Of a stretch of 64,000 bases of DNA, positions 45,878 through 53,882 are shown in pieces. Each line of letters begins with the position of its first letter. Position 1 is the stretch's first letter. The DNA is from Rossellomorea vietnamensis (GTDB taxonomy: Bacteria; Bacillota; Bacilli; Bacillales; Bacillaceae_B). The translations under genes and the position numbers were made by a program. Location of the stretch: assembly GCF_008180615.1 (NCBI RefSeq), contig NZ_VTEH01000001.1:404201-468200 (forward strand), written 5' to 3'. Below the pieces are notes generated by a model, which had not been told where the DNA came from, made no database searches, and was given only the letters and a program-made list of their open reading frames with translations.

Positions 45878-46170
45878 GCGGAAAGGCCCCGCTCAGCGGC
45901 GTACGGACTGCACCGGCCCCGCATTGAGATAAAGGAATCACGAAGAACGAAGTGATTCGATGATGACTTATCTTTTAAAGTGGAGAGGTCCCGCTTAGCG
46001 GCGTACAGATTGTAGGGCTCTCGTATGAGATAAAGGAATCACAACGAACAAAGTGAGTTGATGATGACTTATCGCAAGGAGAGAGACCGAAATCTGCTAG
46101 CCGTTGGGACCTCGGACTGGATTCGCAAAGGAGGGGACGGGCAGTACGCTAGCCGTTGGGGCCTTGCAGC
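45878..46170 (+). repeat. Two-copy ~100-bp repeat with CTAGCCGTTGGG motifs
   Basis: Copy 1 about 45878-45980 and copy 2 about 45981-46083: both have CCCGCT(C/T)AGCGGCGTAC, then TGAGATAAAGGAATCAC and GATGATGACTTATC, so GATAA...TTATC and, in copy 1, GAATCAC/GTGATTC can pair. Next come two CTAGCCGTTGGG...GGATT motifs at about 46097 and 46149. Non-coding; the 79-codon minus frame across it is a shadow. Confidence 0.75.
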
Positions 46171-46173
46171 TGG

Positions 46174-46345
46174 ATTGATCAAAAGCGTAAGCGCCTTGAT
46201 CAGCCCCGACAGGCAAATGTTCCTCTGAGAAAAAAAGGCGCTCTTTCCTTTTATTCTCAGAGGGTTATTTGACCCCGAGGGGCTAGGCGCTGAAGCTGGA
46301 CGGATCAAAAGCGTAAGCGCCTTGATCAGCCCCGACAGGCAAATG
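46174..46345 (+). repeat. Hairpin repeat, third unit and truncated fourth
   Basis: Same family as 44909-45140. Inner stem CCTCTGAGAA (46222-46231) with TTCTCAGAGG (46254-46263): again fully paired although the sequence differs from units 1 and 2. A fourth, truncated unit (46305-46345) ends at AGGCAAATGTTT. GATCAA/TTGATC flanks AAGCGTAAGCGC in the entry part. Confidence 0.8.
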
Positions 46346-46365
46346 TTTTAAAATTCCCAACAAAA

Positions 46366-46389
46366 AAATGCGGGGATTTCCCCGCATTT
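46366..46389 (-). terminator. ylbF terminator
   Basis: AAATGCGGGG/CCCCGCATTT stem with a 4-nt loop; TTTTTTTG on the minus strand. Overlaps the ylbF stop codon. Confidence 0.88.
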
Positions 46390-46831
46390 AAGAGCAGCCG
46401 CAGCTTCCTCCGCTTCCACAACCGCCTCCGCAAGCAGAGCCTGAGTCAAAGAAGGGATTGCCGGTCGGCACTTTAACATTTTCAGATACTGAACGGCCGA
46501 TTAAAACACTGACCTCATCCAGCAGGCTTTGCAGATCTTTTTCTGCACGGCGAAAACTTGCCACATTTTCGTCCATATCCATATCACGTTTCAGCTCACG
46601 GATTTCCTTCATCACCCTCTTATAATCGGGATGATAACGGCCAAAGCGCTGAACCTCTTCATACAGTTCTTTCATTTTGCTGAATTCCTGTATTTTGAGC
46701 TGTGTGCCTTTATCTGACTTTAACATATATAAACAACGGCGGTACTCTTCTGCAATATCAGACTGCAGGATCTGAGCTGCCAATTCTTCTGCGGATTCCT
46801 GAATTTCCAATCTTTCTAGTGTAGCAAGCAA
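46388..46831 (-). CDS. ylbF: YlbF/RicF, subunit of the RIC (Y-complex) RNase Y regulator
   Basis: 147 aa. The RicA-RicF-RicT complex directs RNase Y maturation of mRNAs and supports competence, biofilm formation and sporulation. Helical YlbF domain (about 5-115), then VKVPTGNPFFDSGSACGGG and a C-terminal Cys/Gly tail ending CGCS that in B. subtilis helps hold [4Fe-4S] clusters. TTG start at 46831, 9 nt after GGAGG. Confidence 0.94.
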   Translation of the reverse strand: MLATLERLEIQESAEELAAQILQSDIAEEYRRCLYMLKSDKGTQLKIQEFSKMKELYEEVQRFGRYHPDYKRVMKEIRELKRDMDMDENVASFRRAEKDLQSLLDEVSVLIGRSVSENVKVPTGNPFFDSGSACGGGCGSGGSCGCS

Positions 46832-46892
46832 AAACGCTCACCTCCATAACGCCATTTTAACACGTTTAAGGAAAGTAAGCTAATAGTTGTTT

Positions 46893-47288
46893 TTAGGGAA
46901 TGGTAATGTAAAATTGTTTTTGAAACCCTAATGATTGCTGGTTATTTTTTCCGACAATATCCACCTTCACATGGTGAATACCTTTGTTCAGACCCTTAAT
47001 CACAAATGCGGCAGTATGATATTCGTCATATCTCTTTCCATCAACACTAACCACTATTTTTCCCTTTTTGCCTTTCTTTCCTGTTGAAAATGTAACTCCT
47101 GGAACAATGCACTCCACATAAACTTGACTGCCCTGAACGATATGTCTTACTGTTACCTCTTTGTTGTCCCGGGAGTTAAGCGTCGCCGCCTCTGCTTCAT
47201 GCTCCATTCCGAAAGATTCCGGTTCGGGTATATCTTCTCTGCACCCCGCCAAACATATTATGGCCATTAAAAATATCCATTTTTTCAT
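46893..47288 (-). CDS. Putative lipoprotein of unknown function
   Basis: 131 aa. Signal peptide MKKWIFLMAIICLAGC with lipobox LAGC (cysteine 16). The mature part is a small beta-rich domain (VTVRHIVQGSQVYVECIVPGVTF, IVVSVDGKRYDEYHTAAFVIKGL), like an Ig-like or YtkA-type fold, though I cannot assign a family. Start ATG 47288, 8 nt behind GGAG. It sits between ylbE and ylbF, where B. subtilis has none that I recall. Confidence 0.8.
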   Translation of the reverse strand: MKKWIFLMAIICLAGCREDIPEPESFGMEHEAEAATLNSRDNKEVTVRHIVQGSQVYVECIVPGVTFSTGKKGKKGKIVVSVDGKRYDEYHTAAFVIKGLNKGIHHVKVDIVGKNNQQSLGFQKQFYITIP

Positions 47289-47394
47289 TATAACCACTCC
47301 TTGCCATTAGCGTTTGCAGGCAAGAGAGTTTTTAACCAAAAAAATAAGCCATATCCGCCTGGACGACCTTTGTTGTGTTTACACGGAGATAATA

Positions 47395-47634
47395 CTATTG
47401 CGAATCATTCATCGCCTGGAACATCTGCATCATCATCGAGGCCATTTGAACTCCATTAGAAAACCGTTGAACCTGATGGTGGACCGTTTTTTCATAATGA
47501 TTGATGGAGGCAGCTTCAAACTTATCAAGCTGATGTGGATTTTTACTAAGAATTCGATACCATGCCGGCTGGACCCTTATAAAATTTTTCAGATCTTGCT
47601 TAGAATGGATATAGTCCACCACTTCTTTTCTCAT
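47395..47634 (-). CDS. ylbE: YlbE-like protein
   Basis: 79 aa, same as B. subtilis YlbE. Helical: MRKEVVDYIHSKQDLKNFIRVQPAWYRILSKNP. Function unknown. Start ATG 47634 as in the family; a GTG at 47643 is possible. Begins 14 nt after ylbD and is co-transcribed with it. Confidence 0.92.
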   Translation of the reverse strand: MRKEVVDYIHSKQDLKNFIRVQPAWYRILSKNPHQLDKFEAASINHYEKTVHHQVQRFSNGVQMASMMMQMFQAMNDSQ

Positions 47635-47648
47635 ACAATCCACTTCCC

Positions 47649-48050
47649 TTAATCTTTTGTGAATGAAAACGGATGCCTGGGACGCTCTGGCGCTTCAGTT
47701 GTTTTAGACGGTGACGTCGTGGTATCAGACGACTGAAATTGCGACAATACTCCTTGGACGGCACCAATCGCCTGGCTTAAACTGTTTATATGCTGTTCCA
47801 TCTGGGCAGGATCCATATTTTTAAGCATTCCGCCGATTTGATCCATGAATCCCTTTGATTCCTTCTTTTCTTCTTTGTCTTTATCTTCTTTAAAGTCATC
47901 CCACCGCGAATCTTCTTCCCCTAATAAGTACCATTCCTCGAATAATTCCTGCCAAGTGGCAGTCCCCTTCCTCACTTCTGAAGACATTTTAGGGTGTTTT
48001 TGCACAAATTCCTTGAATTCTTTCACTTTAGGATGCAGCTGTTTTGCCAT
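47649..48050 (-). CDS. ylbD: YlbD, putative spore coat protein
   Basis: 133 aa. Acidic, helical: HPKVKEFKEFVQKHPKMSSEVRKGTATWQELFEEWYLLGEEDSRWDDF, then DQIGGMLKNMDPAQMEQHINSLSQAIGAVQGVLSQFQ and a Ser/Thr/Pro tail. In B. subtilis it is expressed in the mother cell and associated with the coat. Start ATG 48050 with AGGAGG 8 nt upstream. Confidence 0.92.
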   Translation of the reverse strand: MAKQLHPKVKEFKEFVQKHPKMSSEVRKGTATWQELFEEWYLLGEEDSRWDDFKEDKDKEEKKESKGFMDQIGGMLKNMDPAQMEQHINSLSQAIGAVQGVLSQFQSSDTTTSPSKTTEAPERPRHPFSFTKD

Positions 48051-48121
48051 ATCCTTCACCTCCTAAGTCGGGGCATATACCTACTACAACATATGAAAAT
48101 CATCCCTAAATGTGAATGACC

Positions 48122-48223
48122 AAAAGGCTGTATTCGCATACATTGTTGCTTTCGAAAAAATTCCAAGATCCGGATTTCCCCCCTGGATACTAAAGTTTTA
48201 CTTTCTAATCGGGGAGAGCAGCT
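48122..48223 (+). repeat. Dispersed element, copy D (right end missing)
   Basis: AAAAGGCTGTATTCGCATA, TGTTGCTTTCG, CTGGATACTAAAG and CTTTCTAATCGGGGAGAGC, ending at AGCTAAATAAA without the downstream part. Confidence 0.8.
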
Positions 48224-48573
48224 AAATAAATACTGTTTTATTCTCACTTCAATCGCTGAAGTTGTATCTCACTTTTTTATGATCTTTTCCAAATCTTGCT
48301 CCTATTTAATATTTAAATAAAGTAATATCTCCTTAAGAAGATAAATTTCATTTAACATAAACAGTATTAAATCTCTAAAAAATGCCGTAAAGAACCCAAA
48401 AAATTCCCCGGAAAATTATTTCATGATATGATTAAAAAGTCTGATAAAAGGAATGAAACCTCCCATAGCTTCTGATAACCGCTATTAGAGGATTTCAAGA
48501 GAACAAACAGCAATCAATCATTTATACAAATATAGTAATTGAAACAAAAAATGAAGATGAAGGATGTATTAAG
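48224..48573. other. Intergenic before the thioesterase gene
   Basis: About 350 nt, AT-rich, no gene. Must contain the promoter of the thioesterase gene, but no match is good enough to place. Confidence 0.5.
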
Positions 48574-49062
48574 ATGAAAGAAGAACTGACAGAACTTTTG
48601 AACGAATGTGTAGAGAACGGTAACGAAGCAGATTTTATAGTATTAAAACAAATGCTTCAAGGAGTCAGAAGAAAGCAGGATCAACACAACGGATCTTATA
48701 TAGGCGCAGCCTTGGCGATGGAAAGAACCAACGGAGAAGATACCTGTGAAGTGACCATACCTGTCACCCCTCTTACCTATAACTCCCTGGAAATAGTACA
48801 TGGAGGGATCACGGCCACACTAGTGGATTCCGCTATGGGAACATTGGCTAATATTCTCCTTCCCGAAGGATATGGTGCAGTCACCACCAACTTGACTATT
48901 CATTACCTAGCACCTGGGAAGACTGGAAGCTTAACTGCCAAAGCTTCTCTTGTTCATAAAGGCTCCAAAACGCTGGTCATCGATGGCAAAGTAGTGTCAG
49001 ACGATGGAAAAACAGTTGCTCATTGTACAGGCTCTTTTTTTGTGGTTAAGAAAAGATTTTAA
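48574..49062 (+). CDS. PaaI-family hotdog thioesterase
   Basis: 162 aa. Single hotdog domain: NSLEIVHGGITATLVDSAMGTLANILLP has the HGG motif with the active-site region, followed by TTNLTIHYLAPGKTG. Probably hydrolyses acyl- or arylacyl-CoA; substrate unknown. ATG 48574 with GAAGGATG upstream. Transcribed against ylbC and followed by its own terminator. Confidence 0.88.
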   Translation: MKEELTELLNECVENGNEADFIVLKQMLQGVRRKQDQHNGSYIGAALAMERTNGEDTCEVTIPVTPLTYNSLEIVHGGITATLVDSAMGTLANILLPEGYGAVTTNLTIHYLAPGKTGSLTAKASLVHKGSKTLVIDGKVVSDDGKTVAHCTGSFFVVKKRF

Positions 49063-49072
49063 ATTCATTTAA

Positions 49073-49103
49073 GAAGCCTGTCATCTTAAGACGGGCTTTT
49101 TTC
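49073..49103 (+). terminator. Thioesterase-gene terminator
   Basis: AAGCCTGTC/GACGGGCTT stem (one G-T) with a 7-nt loop and TTTTTTCC on the plus strand. Confidence 0.82.
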
Positions 49104-49337
49104 CTCGCTTCTTTCCATTGCAACTATCCTGGCTGTCAAGAAAGACAACAGCTGCACATCCTTTTCAGAGAACCTACAGTAAAAAATTCAAAAGAAAACT
49201 CTAAGCAAAATCAGGCCTGAGAAAAGAGCTTAAGAGAACAGGTTCCTAACACGTTAACCTTTCTGGAATTCATTGCACATAGCACTTGCTCTTAACTTTG
49301 ATGCATAATCCCTTAGCTAATCCTTCCTGGTGAACAA

Positions 49338-49369
49338 AAAAAGAACCAGCCATTTGTGACTGGTCCTTC
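49338..49369 (-). terminator. ylbC terminator
   Basis: GACCAGTC/GCTGGTTC stem (one mismatch) followed on the minus strand by TTTTTTTG, just after the ylbC stop. Confidence 0.85.
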
Positions 49370-49374
49370 AAAGC

Positions 49375-50439
49375 TTATGGTACGAATTGCTGGATGAAAT
49401 TTTGAGTAAAGTACTTTCTATATACTCCCACTCCAAGATGAGTAAAATCCGGTTCCAATAACGTTTTCCGGTGTCCCTCCGAGTTCAGCCATCCATGTAC
49501 AGCTGCCGGGCCGTCAGCATACTGGGCCGCAATATTTTCCCCTGCCATGCCAAAGGCAATATTACCGCTTTCCAAACGGTCTGCAAGTGTTCCGGAGGTA
49601 GGGGATTCATGGGAAAAATAATCCTGTTCAAACATGTCTTTGCTGTGCTGCTCTGCAACAGAGGCTGTTTCTTCATCCCATTCCACCTCACCTGCTTCAT
49701 AGCTTGAACGAATAATGTTAGTGATTTCAAATATTTGCTTTTCACTGCCTTCTGCTATCTCATCCCACTTTTCTTGGGGAATATCGCTTTCTTCCATTAA
49801 TTCCCCTCTATACACCATCTCATATGGCCTTTGTTCAATTAGTGCCTCTTTATTGAACAGGCGTATACTGACAAGTTTTCCTGTATACTTATCAATGTAA
49901 AGCTGGGCATATACATCCCCTAGTGAGGTCAGCATCCTTGTATTTAAGTCTTCTTCAGAAAGTTCAAATCGGTAGGTACCTTCATCAACATTTACGACAA
50001 TTTCTGATTCCACTGGAGAAGTCTGATAGATTTCTTTTATCGTCTGCCCTACCTTGAAAGGTTCTATTTCTGCCTCATCGCCAGCTGCATAAATAGTAAC
50101 GATTTTACTTCGAAGTATGCCAACTTGAAAGTACTTCTGGTCAGAAATATGATAAATCCACCACTCATACCCATATGCTGATGGATCAATACGGTCAGGT
50201 TCGCCTAATTGGGCAACCAGTTCTTCAGCACTCTTATTAATAAAGGAGGCCATCCCCAGAGCAGGAGCACCCATATTGGGATTTTCTTCTGTTCCATTGA
50301 GAGAGTCGTTCTGATCTTCCTGAGGTTCATTTGTTGCAGGCCCTTGTAATATAGGGGTATCATCCTGCTTTCCATTTGAATAAACACCGACAAAAATTAT
50401 AATAGCTAGAACCGTTAAGATACGAAGTAAAGTTTTCAG
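49375..50439 (-). CDS. ylbC: YlbC, membrane-associated CAP-domain protein (CTG start)
   Basis: 354 aa, against 346 in B. subtilis. N-terminal hydrophobic segment KTLLRILTVLAIIIFVGVYS (signal/anchor, residues 2-21), a CAP-associated N-terminal domain (about 60-200) and a C-terminal SCP/CAP domain (NIIRSSYEAGEVEWDEETASVAEQHSKDM ... HRKTLLEPDFTHLGVGV). The start is CTG at 50439: AAAGGAGG lies 7 nt upstream, a stop lies two codons before it, and no ATG/GTG/TTG occurs in frame until residue 56. Starting at that ATG (50274) would lose the signal segment. Confidence 0.88.
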   Translation of the reverse strand: MKTLLRILTVLAIIIFVGVYSNGKQDDTPILQGPATNEPQEDQNDSLNGTEENPNMGAPALGMASFINKSAEELVAQLGEPDRIDPSAYGYEWWIYHISDQKYFQVGILRSKIVTIYAAGDEAEIEPFKVGQTIKEIYQTSPVESEIVVNVDEGTYRFELSEEDLNTRMLTSLGDVYAQLYIDKYTGKLVSIRLFNKEALIEQRPYEMVYRGELMEESDIPQEKWDEIAEGSEKQIFEITNIIRSSYEAGEVEWDEETASVAEQHSKDMFEQDYFSHESPTSGTLADRLESGNIAFGMAGENIAAQYADGPAAVHGWLNSEGHRKTLLEPDFTHLGVGVYRKYFTQNFIQQFVP

Positions 50440-51090
50440 GAGTTATCCTCCTTTCTCTTAGTATGCTGGTATAAAAAATTTATCTAAATCCTTTAAGAAA
50501 TATCGTTGATTTACACATCCGGATAAAGACCTTATGTATATATAACTATTATTAGTATAGCATTACTTGTAATTCCTTTTACAGTAAGACCTTTTAAATT
50601 TTTTCTGAAATGCGTATTCATTTCGATTTGTTTATTTATTACCTATACTATTCACCGGGCACTTGATTTATTTAGCATTGAACCGCTTTAATAAACAGTT
50701 TGAAAAATCCTTGTTCCGGACAATTTATCACTATTCTACGTAAAAATGGGAAGAGAAAAGCTAGCATTCAAATTCAACAATCTTTAAGAATGGCTGTTTC
50801 CGCATAAATTGCTGCTTTCGGACTAAGGTTTTTCTCTCTAATCGCAGTGTTCAGCTCTCTTCTTTCTTACCATTATTTCGTGATTTACCATGATACCTGC
50901 GTATTTCACGTTAAATAGCTAGAAAAGAGCTTTTAAGAAAACAGCTCTAATTTGGAAGAGCCTTGGAAAATAAATAGAGCCGTCCTCAAATAAAGGACGA
51001 CTTCTGATCAATACCGAAGTGACTGTTATCTATCGACCATTCAAATCATGAAATCAAATCTGCGCCGATCATTTAAGTTCTTAGCTTAAA
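50440..51090. other. ylbC-ylbB intergenic region
   Basis: About 650 nt with no gene. It contains repeat copy E (50785-50950), and the rest is AT-rich. Confidence 0.6.
50785..50950 (+). repeat. Dispersed element, copy E
   Basis: AGAATGGCTGTTTCCGCATAA, GCTGCTTTCGGACTAAGG, TTTTTCTCTCTAATCG, CAGCTCTCTTCTTTC, and right end AGAAAAGAGCTTTTAAGAAAACAGCTCT. Internal part diverged. Confidence 0.75.
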
Positions 51091-51525
51091 TTAACAAGGT
51101 TTGTTGGAGCTGATTTCGTGTTGAGATATTTTTTCTATAGCCAAGTTGGTTTGATGATCCAGCTTGTCCCTCACTGCCAGGTCTCCAAGAGAGACTATAC
51201 CTACAAGCTTTTGTCCATCAACCACCGGCAGTCTCCTGATTTGATGACGGCTCATTAGTGATGCCGCCTCCTCGATCGGAGCTTCTGCTCCAATGGTGAC
51301 CAGTTCATCACTCATCACTTGTTCTACTTTAGAAGACCCTGGATGCTTTTCTGCTACCCCTCTGATGACAATATCCCGATCTGTGATCATACCTGCCAAA
51401 AGATCTCCATTAACAATCGGTATCGCACCGACATCATACTCCTTCATTTTGACAGCCACTTCAAATACATTATCAAGCAATGTGCAAGTTTCGACTTTAG
51501 TGGTCATGATATCTTTTACATTCAA
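51091..51525 (-). CDS. ylbB: YlbB, CBS-pair protein
   Basis: 144 aa. Two CBS motifs in tandem (MTTKVETCTLLDNVFEVAVKMKEYDVGAIPIV ... MITDRDIV; then MSDELVTIGAEAPIEEAASLMSRHQIRRLPVVDGQKLVGIVSLGDLAVRD) fold into one Bateman module that usually binds adenine nucleotides. Role unknown. TTG start at 51525, 8 nt behind GGAGG. Divergent from ylbA. Confidence 0.93.
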   Translation of the reverse strand: MNVKDIMTTKVETCTLLDNVFEVAVKMKEYDVGAIPIVNGDLLAGMITDRDIVIRGVAEKHPGSSKVEQVMSDELVTIGAEAPIEEAASLMSRHQIRRLPVVDGQKLVGIVSLGDLAVRDKLDHQTNLAIEKISQHEISSNKPC

Positions 51526-51630
51526 GCTGATTCCCTCCCTTCCAGATAGATGCTGCTATTATCATTCTCTTTTAAAAGAGAAGTATTCTCCTGCAACCCC
51601 GTAATTACTATTTTCGTCACAATGTATTCG

Positions 51631-51659
51631 TTGCATCAATTGAAAAATTACACTATTAT
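51631..51659 (+). promoter_or_regulatory. Candidate sigA promoter of ylbA
   Basis: TTGCAT (51631-51636), 17-nt spacer, TATTAT (51654-51659), about 70 nt before the ylbA start. Confidence 0.45.
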
Positions 51660-51732
51660 AAAGAATGAGGAATTTTGCATTCTGCAGAAAATCACAAGAA
51701 AAGAATGCGTTGAAGATATTGGAGGGATATAT

Positions 51733-52092
51733 ATGCGTTTTGAAACTTCTGGCGTCGATAAAATGAAAGCGGATTTAAACAGACTTGATGAAGTGATGAG
51801 CTCACATGGAATGCATCGTGATGGTCAATGGGATTATGAGCGCGTCACATATGACAAAAAGTTTGAAATCAAAGAGGGTACATTCTACCTTAGAATTCAA
51901 GGTCATACGGTAAATGGTGACATTGGGAAACATGATGCAATCATCCAACTTATGACACCACTGCTGGGAAAACATTATTACCCGCATGGCATCGAATATG
52001 GTGAAGGAGAACACTTCCCTGCACACCTTGTAACAACGTGTGAGAAGCTGTTGGGCGAAATTAAAGCAGAAGTGTCAGGATTTGCTGAATAA
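51733..52092 (+). CDS. ylbA: YlbA, YugN-like family protein
   Basis: 119 aa. YugN fold: MRFETSGVDKMKADLNRLDEVM, QWDYERVTYDKKFEIKEGTFYLRIQG, MTPLLGKHYYPHGIEYGEGEHFPAHLV. Function unknown. Start ATG 51733 with GGAGGG upstream; a longer frame to 51550 runs into the divergent promoter region and is not in the family. Confidence 0.92.
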   Translation: MRFETSGVDKMKADLNRLDEVMSSHGMHRDGQWDYERVTYDKKFEIKEGTFYLRIQGHTVNGDIGKHDAIIQLMTPLLGKHYYPHGIEYGEGEHFPAHLVTTCEKLLGEIKAEVSGFAE

Positions 52093-52103
52093 TGAATAAC
52101 TCC

Positions 52104-52140
52104 GCAGGCAGAAAGGAATTACCTTTCTGCCTGTTTTTTT
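52104..52140 (+). terminator. ylbA terminator
   Basis: GCAGGCAGAAAGG/CCTTTCTGCC stem with a 5-nt loop and TGTTTTTTT on the plus strand. Confidence 0.9.
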
Positions 52141-52142
52141 AT

Positions 52143-52308
52143 AAAAGTTGTTTTCTAATACATACTGTTTCCCGAAAAATCCCTATTCCAGGATTTCCTC
52201 TCTTGAATCGAAGTGGTTTCTCTTGCTTAACAGGTTATTTCCGTTAAATTATGGAAATCGTTTTTCGAATTTAGTTGAAGAGCAGCAGAGTCTAAAAAGA
52301 GCATTTTA
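52143..52308 (+). repeat. Dispersed element, copy F (degenerate)
   Basis: AAAGTTGTTTTCTAATACATACTG, GGATTTCCTCTCTTGAATCG, GTTTCTCT, ATTTTTCGAATTTAG, AGCAGCA and AAAAGAGCATTTT occur in family order with many substitutions. Confidence 0.55.
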
Positions 52309-52554
52309 AAAAAACTGATGACTTTTTCTAACCTGTATGCAAATTCGGTAAGGTGTTTTCAAGTAATTTTATGCAGAGTGCACTTAGATATTTCGTGAGG
52401 ATTCATGTTTTGAGTCTGTGGATAATAAGCTTTGTGCTCGGCGAAGATAGTTTAAAGTGAAAAAACTTTAGAATTGGAAGCTGTGCTCTGTTCAGTTTAG
52501 GACATATTGTAATATAATAGTTATATAGGTACATAAGAAGAAAGGGGCACCAAA
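52309..52554. promoter_or_regulatory. Region upstream of the AI-2E-type gene, with a good -10
   Basis: A perfect TATAAT at 52513-52518 in the context TTGTAATATAAT; the -35 is poor (GTTCAG at 52490-52495 with a 17-nt spacer). No gene in the region. Confidence 0.35.
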
Positions 52555-53613
52555 TTGACAAAGTTTCTTTCCAAGAAAATGATCATGATCAGTATCACAG
52601 TCATTTTCACTATTTTATTGCTGTATTATATCCTCCCTGTTTCTATCCCGCTTATAGCTGCCATAGTCACAGCACTGTTACTGGACCCTGCGGTGAAAAT
52701 GCTTGAAAGAAGATTTAAGATCAAAAGAAAGCTTGCTGTCTTAGTCGTCTTTATTATTTTTATACTATCAATCGGTGTGATTTCTTACTTCGTGATTACA
52801 AAAGTCGTTGGTGAGGGTGTCAAACTGGTAGAGGATATTCCCTTATATATCAATCAGCTAAGCGATATCTGGCTGTCTTACGAAAAACAATTTACTAATG
52901 CTGCAAAGGACCTGCCAATTGAAATTGTTAAAGAAACAAGCAGAGAGGTTCAGGATTTTTTAAACAGCTTCAAAAGCAGCTTGAAAGAATATTTGGATAT
53001 AGAGAAAATAAGTGCATTCCTCGCGTATATCCCTAACTATTTAGTCAGTTTTCTTGTATTCTTGATAGCACTGTTCATGTTTATGCTTGACCTTCCAAGG
53101 ATAAAGCAGACAATTTTCAACCATCTGACAGAAAAAACAGCTGAGAAAGTAAATTTTATGACTTCGAGGCTTTCTTATGTGATTTTCGGATTCTTTAAAG
53201 CACAATTTCTTGTTAGTATTATAATTTTTGTAGCTGCACTAATCGGCCTTCTGTTTATTTCTCCTGAAGTGGCCGTCGTCATGTCAATCATCATATGGAT
53301 CATTGATTTCATTCCTTTGATTGGATCTATCGTGGTGCTCGCCCCTTGGGCCATATTCCACTTACTATCAGGAAATCTTACTTTGGGAACGGAGCTTGCA
53401 ATACTTGCTGCTGTCCTTCTGATCATCCGCAGGACCGTTGAACCTAAAGTCATGGGAAGCCATATCGGCCTCTCTCCTCTGGCAACCCTGATTGCGATGT
53501 ATCTCGGCTTAAAACTGCTCGGTGTTCTCGGTTTCATTTTGGGACCATTAATTTTAATCGTGTTTAATTCTGCTAAAGAAGCGGGAATTATTAAGATGAA
53601 CTTCAAAATTTAA
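52555..53613 (+). CDS. AI-2E/YtvI-type transporter-fold membrane protein
   Basis: 352 aa. TerC/AI-2E (UPF0118) family with about eight membrane segments. C-terminal repeat region VVMSIIIWIIDFIPLIGSIVVLAPWAI and VMGSHIGLSPLATLIAMYLGLKLLGVLGFILGPLI is typical. Closest in feel to the sporulation membrane protein YtvI; substrate is unknown. TTG start at 52555 with AAAGGGG upstream. Not at this place in B. subtilis. Confidence 0.88.
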   Translation: MTKFLSKKMIMISITVIFTILLLYYILPVSIPLIAAIVTALLLDPAVKMLERRFKIKRKLAVLVVFIIFILSIGVISYFVITKVVGEGVKLVEDIPLYINQLSDIWLSYEKQFTNAAKDLPIEIVKETSREVQDFLNSFKSSLKEYLDIEKISAFLAYIPNYLVSFLVFLIALFMFMLDLPRIKQTIFNHLTEKTAEKVNFMTSRLSYVIFGFFKAQFLVSIIIFVAALIGLLFISPEVAVVMSIIIWIIDFIPLIGSIVVLAPWAIFHLLSGNLTLGTELAILAAVLLIIRRTVEPKVMGSHIGLSPLATLIAMYLGLKLLGVLGFILGPLILIVFNSAKEAGIIKMNFKI

Positions 53614-53678
53614 TTCTACACTGACTAAGGACTTGATGCGGGTTCTGTACCTTTCAATACCTTAACCTTAAATATAAG

Positions 53679-53707
53679 AGAGGCAGGTCGATTATCGACC
53701 TGCCTCT
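53679..53707 (+). terminator. AI-2E-gene terminator
   Basis: AGAGGCAGGTCGAT/ATCGACCTGCCTCT, 14 bp with a one-base centre, followed by TTTTCTTTT. Confidence 0.92.
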
Positions 53708-53713
53708 TTTCTT

Positions 53714-53882
53714 TTAGCTCTTTTCAAAACCTTTGCGGCTGATTGATACTACTTTCGTAAAAAAACCCTATTTCTGCGGAATTACCTGGTAATGTTGAAG
53801 GATAAAAGCTGCTCTCCCCGATTAAAGAAAAACCTTTAGTATCAAGGGATATCTATAACCAATATATGCGAAAACAGCCTTT
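53714..53882 (-). repeat. Dispersed element, copy G, reverse orientation
   Basis: Reverse complement begins AAAGGCTGTTTTCGCATATA, has TTGATACTAAAGG, TTTTTCTTTAATCGGGGAGAGC, and ends TTTTGAAAAGAGCTAAAAG. A near full-length member. Its left end supplies the stop codon of the neighbouring acetyltransferase gene. Confidence 0.85.

Noticed and set aside
50205..50393. Apparent frameshift at the ylbC N-terminus (overlapping frame with ATG starts)
   Set aside because: The main frame continues uninterrupted to a CTG with a good ribosome site and encodes the expected hydrophobic segment; the overlapping frame has no family-like sequence.
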